The position numbers and the translations under genes were made by a program. Of a DNA stretch of 64,000 nt, positions 40,517-48,853 are shown one piece after another. Location: the NCBI RefSeq assembly GCF_023370075.1, contig NZ_CP097151.1, forward strand, positions 310,001 through 374,000. The letters run 5' to 3'. The notes beneath the pieces are model-generated. The model was not told the origin of the DNA, made no database searches, and saw only the letters and a list, made by a program, of their open reading frames with translations. Every line of letters starts with the position of its first letter. Position 1 is the first letter of the stretch. Source of the stretch: Deinococcus sp. QL22. GTDB lineage: Bacteria; Deinococcota; Deinococci; Deinococcales; Deinococcaceae.

Positions 40517-42382
40517 ATGAGTCTGAGCTTCCTGCAGGGCAGCATGCACCCCTTTGACCGGGTGCAAGACCTCATCTATGCCCTTGACGCTAACGAATGT
40601 TTCACGTTTGCAAATGCTTTCGCCCTGACTGCCTGGAACAAACACCTTCACGAACTGGTCGGCAAAAATTTTCAGGAAACGTTCCCGTTCAAGGCCAAGC
40701 CCGAGCTCATGACTGCCTTCAAGCAAGTCTTGGACACCCAAGAGCGGATAGAACTCGAAATGTTCGGTGATCGCCACCAAGGATGGATTGGTGTCATCGT
40801 CTACCCGGATCACGGCGGCCTGATCGTCCACGTCCGGCGACTCTCCATGAGTGCTGGAAGGAGTGCATCCACAGAACACGACGCACTCACCGGCTGCCTG
40901 ACGCGCGCATCCTTTCTGGAAACGCAACCCGCTCTTAGCTTCCCTCAGGTGCTGGCCATCGTTGACCTGAACCTCCTGAAAAGCGTCAATGCTCTCCGTG
41001 GGCACAGCGGAGGCGACGGCCACATTCGCACCACCGCATACGCCCTACGAGAAGCTCTTCCGCCCGAGGGACTGATCTGCCGGTGGGGTGGAGATGAATT
41101 TGTGATTCTCGTGTCTGGCTACGACCCGAGTCCGCTCCACGCGCTCCTCAGTGAGGTCAACCGGGCCCTGCCGGGTCCACTGGCAGGCATTGATACGTTC
41201 ACTATCGGCATGGCTGTTCGGGGCGCCGAGACCCCATTTGAACGCGCGTTTGCCATCGCTGACGAGCAGTTGCAACTTCGCAAGGAAGAGCTCAGGGAGA
41301 CCATCCCGGGCCAACACGAAGCCGACTCCTTCGTAACGTTTTCTCAGGAACTCCAAGCCCTCCGGAACCCTCCCGACTTGGTTCAGCATGCCCTGAACCG
41401 ACTCCTGAGGGTACTCGACTTCGATCATGCGGCCTACGCCACCATTGATGGCGATGAAGCCTTCTTCTCCTATCAAGCACTCCGCGAGGGCGTCCCGCCT
41501 CCACAACCCGCCCTGAACGTTCGGGTAGCCCTCCCGGAGACTGGCCTGGTCAATACGGTTCACCGCACGCGGACGACAGCGTGGAGTACCGATTATCCGA
41601 GTACCCCGGACCTGATGCCTCTGATGGTTCAACAGGGCGTCAAGAGCGCCATTGTTACCCCAGTCTTCAGTCAGGGTCAGGTGGCCGCTGCCATTGTGCT
41701 GCGAGTGGTGAACCGCTGGCAGACCATTACCCCTCAGATGCGTAAGGTGGTAGAACTGACCGCGCTGCGCTTAGAGCATGCCCTCGAGCTGCGCCGCACG
41801 GTGGATGAAGTCCGGTCAACCTTTGAGGCAGGCATGCTCACGCTCGGCATCGTGCTTGAGGCGCGCGATTTTGAGACGCACGGCCACACCACGCGCACGG
41901 CCACCATGGCCGTGCGGTTGGGCGAGCAGCTCGGACTGATGACCACCGACCTGCATCACTTGCGGCAAGGCGCCTATCTGCACGACCTTGGGAAGCTCTG
42001 CATTCCGGATGAAATCCTCAGGAAACCGGGCCGTTTCACTTCAGAGGAATGGGCCGTCATGCAGGGCCACGTCCTGCAAGGGTATGACCTTGCTACTCGG
42101 ATCCCCGGACTCTCTGCGGAAACGCTTGAGGTTATCCGCTCACACCATGAACACTGGAACGGGCGCGGCTACCCAGATGGACTCGCCGGAACTGACATTC
42201 CCCTCAACGCGCGCATCTTCGCGGTCTGTGATGTATACGACGCGTTAATCAGTGAGCGGCCGTATAAGAAAGCCTGGACTCACGAGGCCGCACTTCTGGA
42301 AATTGAGCAAGAGGCTGGGCAGCACTTTGATCCGGATGTGGTGCGCGCCTTTTTGACCCTGATGGGGCCAATTCAGGATTGA
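40517..42382 (+). CDS. PAS-GGDEF-GAF-HD-GYP cyclic di-GMP protein
   Basis: The 621-residue protein has a PAS-like sensor (DRVQDLIYALDANECFTFAN, about residues 13-110), a GGDEF domain with intact motif (LICRWGGDEFVILV, near 195), a GAF domain (about 290-435) and a C-terminal HD-GYP phosphodiesterase (QGAYLHDLGKLCIPDEILRK; HHEHWNGRGYPDG near 545). Both the making and breaking modules of cyclic di-GMP look active. The start at 40517 was chosen over 40343 because the extra 58 residues lack coding character. It follows two response regulators. Confidence 0.93.
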   Translation: MSLSFLQGSMHPFDRVQDLIYALDANECFTFANAFALTAWNKHLHELVGKNFQETFPFKAKPELMTAFKQVLDTQERIELEMFGDRHQGWIGVIVYPDHGGLIVHVRRLSMSAGRSASTEHDALTGCLTRASFLETQPALSFPQVLAIVDLNLLKSVNALRGHSGGDGHIRTTAYALREALPPEGLICRWGGDEFVILVSGYDPSPLHALLSEVNRALPGPLAGIDTFTIGMAVRGAETPFERAFAIADEQLQLRKEELRETIPGQHEADSFVTFSQELQALRNPPDLVQHALNRLLRVLDFDHAAYATIDGDEAFFSYQALREGVPPPQPALNVRVALPETGLVNTVHRTRTTAWSTDYPSTPDLMPLMVQQGVKSAIVTPVFSQGQVAAAIVLRVVNRWQTITPQMRKVVELTALRLEHALELRRTVDEVRSTFEAGMLTLGIVLEARDFETHGHTTRTATMAVRLGEQLGLMTTDLHHLRQGAYLHDLGKLCIPDEILRKPGRFTSEEWAVMQGHVLQGYDLATRIPGLSAETLEVIRSHHEHWNGRGYPDGLAGTDIPLNARIFAVCDVYDALISERPYKKAWTHEAALLEIEQEAGQHFDPDVVRAFLTLMGPIQD

Positions 42383-42799
42383 TGCAAGGAGTCCCACGAG
42401 AATCAGCAACCAGCGCACCCCTGAGACAAATTGGGCATCAACCCTCCCTTCTGAAGCAGCGGGCGTTGCGATCCTCCAAGCGAGCCCTGAACCGTAGCCT
42501 ATGTTCAGCCACCTTCCTTGAGCTGCGTGCCTCTCTACCAGTGGGGAAAAGCTCTCCCTGCGTGCCTCCTTCCCTCTTCGGGTTTACCTTGCCCAAGAAC
42601 AGTTGGCCCAGAACAGAGTTGCCCCAGCAGTTGTAGAAGGCGTCACTGTTGGATGAGTCCTAAGTACATCGGCTGTCATCCCGAGGTACAGGCTCAAGCG
42701 TGGGCGGCTCGACAAGAACTTATAGTCGAAGGCGGTGACATCAAGGAAGATGAAGCAAGCTACTGGTTGGACGTGGACTCCGTGGAGCCGTGTCATCAG
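42383..42799. other. Gene-free stretch
   Basis: About 417 bases with no supported gene or clear structure. Short open frames on both strands lack ribosome-binding sites and protein-like content. Confidence 0.35.
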
Positions 42800-42801
42800 T
42801 A

Positions 42802-43636
42802 GAGATCATCCGGAAATTCGGCGCAGCAGGATGAGGATGCAGGCCAGCTGGACGAAGCTGGGGAAGTTCTGGGCTTTGCGCTCGTCGCGAGTTCGGACAC
42901 GGCGGAACGATGGCAACCAAGCGATGGTTCGCTCAACTTTCCAGCGCCGCTTATAGCGGCGCAGCGGTCGTCCATCTTGCGTTTTGTGTTTCCGGTTCTT
43001 GCGATTCGGCGCAATCATCTCCATTTTCAGCGTGGCCAGTTCTGCATCCAGAGGGTCGCTGTCGTACGCCTTGTCTCCAATCAAGTGCGCTGGGAAGTCC
43101 AGGCCGAAGGACGCCTCTAAGGTGTCGTGAACCAGCGTCACTTCAGCGGGGCTGGCTGACACGGTGTGGACAGCGAGCGGTCTGCCGCTCGCGTCCACCA
43201 TCAGCATGATTTTGGTGCCTTTGCCCTTCTTGGTGGGACCGACATCCGAGCCCCCTTTTTTGCGGCACTGAACGTGCCGTCAATGAAGGCTTCCCGGAGA
43301 TCCAGCAATTCCTGTTCCTCCAGCAGCGCGTAGAGCTGCCCCAAAACATGCGGAAACACAGCGTGCTCATTCCACTCTTGAAAACGCTCGAAACAGGTGG
43401 ACTTGGGCGGATAGTCCGGCCGCGGGAGTCGCTCCCACTGCGCACCAGTACGCAGCACCCACAGGATGCCTTCAAGCAGCTCTTTGTCACCCCGCCGCGG
43501 ACGTCCGCGGCGGGTCTGCTTCTGAGGGGGAGGAAGGAGGGGGGCGAGGATGGCCCATTGCTCGTCCGTCAACCGCATTCATTCAGGATGCCAGTCGTCC
43601 TGGCCCCGCTACCGTAACCAATTTCCGGATGATCTC
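42802..43636 (-). mobile_element. IS5-family element (IS427 group)
   Basis: Inverted ends GAGATCATCCGGAAATT (42802-42818) and AATTTCCGGATGATCTC (43620-43636) bound an 835-bp element flanked by TA on both sides, the usual IS427-group target duplication. Confidence 0.9.
42806..43578 (-). CDS. IS5-family transposase made by a -1 frameshift
   Basis: The first frame (43578 to 43201) begins MRLTDEQWAILAPLLPPPQK and holds the first catalytic Asp in AFIDGTFSAAKKG. At the run GCAAAAAAGGGGGC (about 43250-43263) a -1 slip on A AAA AAG continues as GGSDVGPTKKGKGTKIMLMV into the second frame (to 42806), with HLIGDKAYDSDPLD (second Asp) and RRYKRRWKVERTIAWL (Glu). This two-frame layout is normal for the IS427 group, so the element may be active. 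Confidence 0.88.
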
Positions 43637-43692
43637 TAGGAGTGACGAACTCTCCTTCTGGTAAAAAAGCAGAACAAATGTAACTATGGGAT

Positions 43693-44154
43693 ATGAAAAA
43701 ACTGTTGGTCTGTTTGTTGCTGGTGAGTTCTCCCGCTCTTGCAGGCAACTCTGGGCCTGACAATCTGAGGAACATCAATCTATGTTTTGGCCCTGATTCT
43801 GTGCAGATTGCCCCAGTGCTAAAGACAGCAGCTCCAGGCCTGAATGCCGCTATCTACGAAAAAATAAATACGAAATTACGCGCTCACCGAATTCCCTTCT
43901 TAGCTTGTCAGGGAACGTCAACAGAGCTCTATATTCAAATGGACAGTTTTGAAGCGTTCTCCGGAAACCATGTCTACATGATTGCTCTTGAAATTACTGC
44001 CTACGACATTCTGCCTCAAGTGGTTGTCACGTGGTCAGCAGGTCATTTGGGTTCAAGCGGTCAACGAGGGAAGAAGCTGACAACTGATTTCACAACTATT
44101 GTTTCTGGACTGCTAGATCAATTTGCAGCCGATTACGCGACAGCGAATCCCTAA
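43693..44154 (+). CDS. Secreted hypothetical protein
   Basis: The 153-residue product has a signal peptide (MKKLLVCLLLVSSPALA) and a mature domain with two cysteines (NLCFGPD, FLACQGT) and a C-terminal helix. The start lies 57 bases from the end of the IS5 element, so its promoter region may be affected by the insertion. No family recognised. Confidence 0.6.
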   Translation: MKKLLVCLLLVSSPALAGNSGPDNLRNINLCFGPDSVQIAPVLKTAAPGLNAAIYEKINTKLRAHRIPFLACQGTSTELYIQMDSFEAFSGNHVYMIALEITAYDILPQVVVTWSAGHLGSSGQRGKKLTTDFTTIVSGLLDQFAADYATANP

Positions 44155-44166
44155 ACGGCAATAAAA

Positions 44167-44188
44167 CCCCGCCCTGTTCAGAGCGGGG
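44167..44188 (+). terminator. Hairpin after the gene at 43693
   Basis: CCCCGC and GCGGGG form a short GC stem 12 bases after the stop. There is no clear T-tract. Confidence 0.45.
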
Positions 44189-44234
44189 CGCCGCAGCTGG
44201 TGGGGAGATCTACTCCCGCCGAAGCGTAAGCAAA

Positions 44235-44405
44235 GTGTATCGGAGCTGGACGCCGCTGGAGTCCCAGACAGGTGAGGCGTTGTCAGGAACCTATTACAAG
44301 ATCAGGCGCACGCTGGGCCATGACCCCACCGCCCAAGCCGCCACCACCGCCGCCCCGACCCCCGCCTACAGTCATTTACCCGAGCCCGTCAACTTAAGCG
44401 AATGA
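44235..44405 (+). CDS. Small protein or C-terminal gene remnant with its own terminator
   Basis: A frame of 56 codons from a GTG (YRSWTPLESQTGEALSGTYY, then KIRRTLGHDPTAQ and an Ala/Thr/Pro-rich tail ending EPVNLSE). The coding character continues a few codons upstream of the GTG, so it may be the end of a truncated gene. A good intrinsic terminator starts two bases after the stop, which supports a genuine 3' end. Confidence 0.45.
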   Translation: MYRSWTPLESQTGEALSGTYYKIRRTLGHDPTAQAATTAAPTPAYSHLPEPVNLSE

Positions 44406-44406
44406 C

Positions 44407-44446
44407 AAGCCCTTACCTGCGCTGATGCGTGGGCAAGGGCTTTTTT
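44407..44446 (+). terminator. Intrinsic terminator
   Basis: AAGCCCTT and AAGGGCTT with further inner pairing (CC, CGC/GCG, GG) are followed by TTTTTTG. Confidence 0.85.
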
Positions 44447-44483
44447 GCGTATTACCCTCCGCGCACATCGCTATTCTTTTCGA

Positions 44484-44666
44484 ATGAACGATGTCTCCTG
44501 TCCTTGTAGCCGAGTCTGGCGGTTTCGTGCCTCCCCTCGCGGTCTAATCGTGTATCAGAAAAAAGGCGAGAGTTGGTCGCCATGGCCGTCTAATCCGTGG
44601 TCATCGACCATTGAAAAATTCTGCTGTCAGTGCGGCAAAAATCTTCGTTTGGAGACTTTGAGCTGA
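44484..44666 (+). CDS. Small Cys-rich (zinc-ribbon-like) protein
   Basis: A 60-residue protein with CPC near the start (SCPCSRVWRF) and FCCQCGKNLRLETLS at the end, spaced like a small zinc ribbon. TATTCT lies six bases before the ATG, a leaderless-type promoter. It ends 26 bases before the MITE at 44693. Function unknown. Confidence 0.5.
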   Translation: MNDVSCPCSRVWRFRASPRGLIVYQKKGESWSPWPSNPWSSTIEKFCCQCGKNLRLETLS

Positions 44667-44692
44667 CCAAGAGGCAACCGCCAACCCCTTAT

Positions 44693-44807
44693 TGGTACTC
44701 CGTTGACTTCTGGGAAGAAAGTGCCCTACACGTGGTTCTGGGGTATTCAGATGGGGGCTGTGCTTGCGTGCTGGACATCTTTTTGTACAAGAGTCAACGG
44801 AGTACCA
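44693..44807 (-). mobile_element. 115-bp MITE, copy 2
   Basis: Same length and, inverted, nearly the same sequence as 11378-11492. Terminal repeats begin TGGTACTCCGTTGACT and end AGTCAACGGAGTACCA. The exact 4-bp direct repeat TTAT flanks it (44689-44692 and 44808-44811). It has no coding capacity. Confidence 0.88.
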
Positions 44808-44972
44808 TTATTGAGGACGGCAAAAGTAGGAGTTGGCTTCAGAGGTGGGCCGGATGCCGGGGTTAGCCCCATACTTTGAGGATCAAGCGAACAGGTGAAT
44901 GGGGACAGAATGACGCCAGCCGGACTCCAGCGTTCTGATCGCCCATCGCCGTGATGACGAGAAGGAGCCCCC

Positions 44973-45521
44973 GTGAACCAAGCCCACCTGAACCTGATGA
45001 GCCAAGTGGTTTTTGCTGCAGCCCGCCTGGATCTGCCTGTCTGGATTGGTGGCGGATGGGCGATCGACGCTCGCTTAGGACGAATCACTCGCGAGCATGA
45101 CGACATTGATCTGACGTTTCCTGTTGAACGTCGGGGTGAGTTTGAAACGCTCATCGTCGACCTCCAGGGACGGATCACGGCAGAACTGGACTACGGCTTT
45201 CTCGCTGAGGCGCAGGGTGTCCTGCTGGACTGCGAACCTGCTCACTGGAACGGCGTTTCATACGAAATAGACGATGCACCTCCGGGCTCTTGCCCGGAGC
45301 AGATTGAAGGGCATCTTGAGGGCCTCGCGCTGAGGTGTAACAGCTGGGAAGCCCTCATGTGGGATTACTTCTTCTACGCTGACGAGGTGCCCAGACTACA
45401 GTGGCCCGCAAAGCATACGCACTCGTATGCGTTGGCTCGCTCAGCGTTAGGCGAGGAAGCCATGCACCGCCTACGCGCCGCGTTCAAGCTCCGGCACTGC
45501 GGAATGGGGCGACTGATGTGA
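44973..45521 (+). CDS. ANT(2'')-like aminoglycoside nucleotidyltransferase
   Basis: The 182-residue product closely follows the ANT(2'')-I (AadB) family, which inactivates gentamicin, tobramycin and kanamycin by adenylylation. Shared blocks include PVWIGGGWAIDARLGRITRE, HDDIDLTFPVERRGE (catalytic acidic residues in DDID), ELDYGFLAE, LLDCEP and RCNSWEALMWDYFFYADEVP. GTG start with AAGGAG at ideal distance. It lies between a MITE and an IS3 remnant and is not in an integron cassette (no attC seen). Resistance itself is inference. Confidence 0.85.
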   Translation: MNQAHLNLMSQVVFAAARLDLPVWIGGGWAIDARLGRITREHDDIDLTFPVERRGEFETLIVDLQGRITAELDYGFLAEAQGVLLDCEPAHWNGVSYEIDDAPPGSCPEQIEGHLEGLALRCNSWEALMWDYFFYADEVPRLQWPAKHTHSYALARSALGEEAMHRLRAAFKLRHCGMGRLM

Positions 45522-45544
45522 TCAGCGAACCTTAGGTTCGCTGT

Positions 45545-46110
45545 AAAATGCCGCAGATGGGCGCACTCCAAGCATTTGCATCCTGTAGCCGAGAACATCT
45601 TGGATCGTGATGTTCGTGCGTCCGAACCAAACCAGAAATGGGTCACGGACCTCACCTCTTTGCCGTGTCCTGACGGCTGGCTGCGCCTGGCGACAGTCAT
45701 GGATCTCTATTCGCGGAGCATTGTGGGGTGGGCGATGCATGATCGTCTGGAAACTCTCCTGGTCGTGGAGGCTCTGCAGATGGCCCTGAATCAACGTCAA
45801 CCAAGAGCAGGGCTGGTGCACCACTCGGACAGGAGCAGCCAGTAGGCCAGTGCGGGGTACCGGCAGGTCTTGCAGCGCTTAGAGGCTGTGCAGCGCATGA
45901 GCAGGAAAGGAGAGTGCTGGGACAACAGCGTACAGGAAAGCTTTTCCGCGACACTGAAGACGAAACTGGAATGGAGTGAGGCGCGGTTTCTTCGTGCCCA
46001 GACGAGACCAGAGGTGTTTGAAGTGAAGTGTTTGATAACCGCCAACGCTGTCACTCATTCCTGGGCTATCGGTCGCCTTTGAGGAGCAAGCCCCCCCATC
46101 CAGAAGGAAC
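45545..46110 (+). pseudogene. IS3-family transposase, C-terminal remnant
   Basis: The DDE half of an IS3 OrfB: NQKWVTDLTSLPC (first Asp), LVHHSDRSSQ (second Asp), then an in-frame TAG at 45843 where relatives have QYAS, then MSRKGECWDNSVQESF (Glu). Near 46025 the frame shifts (DNRQRCHSFLGYRSPL). OrfA and the N-terminal part of OrfB are missing. The probable element end is near 46135. Confidence 0.82.
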
Positions 46111-46460
46111 CTTCCACCGAAGTGTTGCAATTTCACTTGTAGACCGAATGCTGGTCTAGAAGTGTGGTTGCCTGACTGTCTAAGAACGGGGAAAGGTTAG
46201 AGGCTGCGGCCCAGACCGAGTCTCGACTCGAAGTCGTCCAAACATTGGGGCCAGCCCAGTACCAAACTGTCAACCCTGGACGCATCCAGACTGGCGCAAA
46301 GCTCAACCTCGCCTTTTCCACCCCCGGTCTCGTCTATGAAGAGGGCCGCACCGTTCAGGGCATCGGGGACGAATTGATCCCAACAGACTCAAGGCAACAC
46401 GGCCGATTGGGGCTCTTCCTTCTCGCCTCAGGCGCTGCAGTGCATGGCCCAGCAGACCGT
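46111..46460. other. Gene-free stretch after the IS3 remnant
   Basis: No supported gene in about 350 bases. ACTCAAGGCAACACGG near 46388 faintly resembles the IS6-type ends at 18874 and 53670. Confidence 0.3.
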
Positions 46461-47333
46461 TCAGGACGAGAAAAAATCGATGATGAACTTGTTGACCCGG
46501 AGTGGATCGTCGCGCATGATCCAGTGGCTCGCCTGTGCAAAGCGCACCACCCGCAGATCGGGCACCCAGCGTTCCAGTCCGTCGGCCATTTCCGGCAGCA
46601 GTGCTGCGTCCAGGTTCCCCCACAGCACCAGGGTGGGTACCCTCACCTGAAGTGACTCGTCACGCACTTCCTCCCGCTTTTGGAACGGCTTTAATGCGCG
46701 GTAGTAGTTGATCATCGCCGTCGCTGCGCCCGGCTGATTCCACGCCTGACGGTAGAGGTTGCGGTTGTTCTCGGTATAGGCGTCAGGATTGACGCCACGC
46801 AGCACCTTCTCCGCGAAGCGGAGAAGGACGCGCTCAGGCAACCAGGGCAACTGGAAGAAGAAGATGTACCATGACCGCTTCCATTGGGCCGGCTTCCGAA
46901 AGGCTCGGCGACTCGCGCCTGGATGAGGTGCATTCAGAATAACGAGTTTCTGGACGATCTCCGGCTGTCGGATCGCCAGTGCCCAGGCGATAATGCCGCC
47001 CCAGTCATGACCGACCACATGCGCCCGTTCGTATCCGAGCGCCCGGATCAGGTTGGAGACGTCTTGCTGTAAAGTTTGAAGGCGGTACGCTTCGACGCCC
47101 AGGGGCTTTTCGCTGAGATTGTAGCCGCGCAGATCGGGCGCGATGACCCGGAAGCCGGCATCTGCCAGTGGCCCGATCTGGCGCTCCCAGGCCCGCCAGA
47201 ATTCAGGAAAGCCGTGAAGGAGGACAACAAGGGAACCCTGTGCTGGTCCCGCGGCCACGTAGTGAAGCCGCACGCCACCTGCGGCGATCTGGTGGTGGGT
47301 GACCGTGGCATCTTCCTGGGATGGTGTGTTCAT
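46461..47333 (-). CDS. Alpha/beta hydrolase, epoxide-hydrolase-like
   Basis: The 290-residue enzyme has the oxyanion motif [11 protein letters not shown] (about residues 42-52), the nucleophile Asp in [13 protein letters not shown] (near 107-119), a cap region with tyrosines (LYRQAW, INYYRAL) and the catalytic His in [11 protein letters not shown]. An Asp rather than Ser nucleophile with HGFPE points to soluble epoxide hydrolases or haloalkane-dehalogenase relatives. The ATG at 47333 has AGGAG eight bases upstream, and the long upstream open frame is not coding. Confidence 0.88.
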   Translation of the reverse strand: MNTPSQEDATVTHHQIAAGGVRLHYVAAGPAQGSLVVLLHGFPEFWRAWERQIGPLADAGFRVIAPDLRGYNLSEKPLGVEAYRLQTLQQDVSNLIRALGYERAHVVGHDWGGIIAWALAIRQPEIVQKLVILNAPHPGASRRAFRKPAQWKRSWYIFFFQLPWLPERVLLRFAEKVLRGVNPDAYTENNRNLYRQAWNQPGAATAMINYYRALKPFQKREEVRDESLQVRVPTLVLWGNLDAALLPEMADGLERWVPDLRVVRFAQASHWIMRDDPLRVNKFIIDFFSS

Positions 47334-48160
47334 CTCGTCTCCTATGCACGTGCATGAAAGGCGTGTTCCTGATGCAGAGTGTGAAGGGAGGGCCCTGTGA
47401 GGTCTGATCCATTTCTGGCGGTCTTCCCCTGAAAAAGACCTGGATATTGCGGCGCTCGCGCGCTTTCGCTGCCAGCAGAGCCCACTTCCCTTCTGGGTGC
47501 TCACTGACCGCACACTGATTGGGTGAGAACCGGCTCGTCTCTCCCTTCCGGAATAGAGGTGCGTCTCACCCGCAGACAGTGTACGCATTGAGGGTCGTTG
47601 TGACCGGCTAAAAAGTAGGCTCCAGACCTTGCAGCTTGGGGCTACCTGAGGTGAGCTGTGCTGGGAAGCAGCTGCGAGAGCCGCAGGCTTCCTCATGATT
47701 TTCCATCCTGAGCGACGGTAGATGGGATTTCCGGCGGTGCCAACCAGACGTGGAGTGCGCTCCAGACCCGAGCACAGGCATCCTTATCCTTGACGCCCAA
47801 ACGGTGCGCTGTGCCCCTCAAGTGGGAAGTTAAGAGCCAAGGACACCGACGGCTGCAAGCGGCGCGTCTAGGTGGGTTCTTTGGGCCTGTGCCCTGGTCT
47901 GATCAGCTGACCCGCAATGGGAACCAGACGCGGCCGGTACCTCGGTGATTATCACCGGTTGCGCCGTCTTGACTCCCCCCTCTAACGACGCTCCGACAAG
48001 ACCCCCTTGCTCACAGGCGGACAAATCCGTGAGGGCGTGAAAATTCAAGCGCTGCACACGTTCATCCCCTCCATCTGCCACAACTGCCGGGGCCCGAGAG
48101 ACTTCTGTCAGACGGCAAAGCGCTGGATCTCCTTGACAACCGAGTCACTGTCCCAACCCG
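47334..48160. other. Gene-free stretch
   Basis: About 830 bases with no supported gene. The part after 47900 may belong to the decayed GGDEF-EAL gene that becomes recognisable at 48161, but I could not trace it. Confidence 0.35.
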
Positions 48161-48597
48161 ATGGGCTTCAGCCATGCACTGGAGTGCAAGTCTTTCAGGT
48201 GGTGGGGTTGGCCGCGCCCCTGCCCTGCACGGCCACCCGTTGATGGTCTCGACCAGTGTAGGTGGCCCGCGCCCAGGGCAGGGAGGCCCGCGCTGCTCAA
48301 GCATGCTGATCTGGCCATATACGCGGCCAGAGCTGAACGGGCGGGCGTGCGGTTCTACGCGCCGCCGTCCAAATCGGCGGACTTGAGGTGCACGATCAGC
48401 CGATCGTGGCGTTGCAGTCCGGGGAGGTGGTGGGACCCGAGGCCTCGTCGCGCGGGGTTCATCCGGTATGGGATCAGGTGTCGCCCCTCAAATGGATGGC
48501 GCTGGCCGAAGAGGGCGACCTGATGACGCAGCTGGACGCCGGCGTGGTGCACGCCCGGCGGGCCGGCGCGCACCACGTCATTACGGTTCAGCTCTGA
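48161..48597 (+). pseudogene. Decayed GGDEF-EAL gene fragment
   Basis: One frame holds the end of a GGDEF domain (ALLKHADLAIYAARAERAGV, then RFYAP). A second frame, after a shift near 48390, holds the start of an EAL domain (HDQPIVALQSGEVVGPEA, then WDQVSPLKWMALAEEGDL). The GGDEF motif and most of the EAL domain are missing. An intact gene with the same domains lies 250 bases away on the other strand. Confidence 0.65.
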
Positions 48598-48853
48598 GCA
48601 AGGTTTTTGTTTGGGGCCGCCCAGGCCCGGCCCGAGCGGGTTCGCGCCGCCCACTGAAGAAACGAACCCGTGCGGGCCCGGCAAACCGCTGCTGGGCTGA
48701 CCGCCGGCAGGCCGACGCCTCCCGCCAGGTCCGCGCCGTGGAAGAGGGGGCTGGCTACTCCTGGCACACGATCCTGTCTGCCTCTAAAGGGACGCCCGGT
48801 GACCACTCCTGCCGCAACAGGGGAGACCTCGCTTTTGCGCTTTTTGCCGGGGG
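48598..48853. other. Gene-free stretch between the two GGDEF-EAL loci
   Basis: GC-rich sequence without a convincing gene. It serves as the 3' region of the convergent gene at 48854. Confidence 0.3.
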
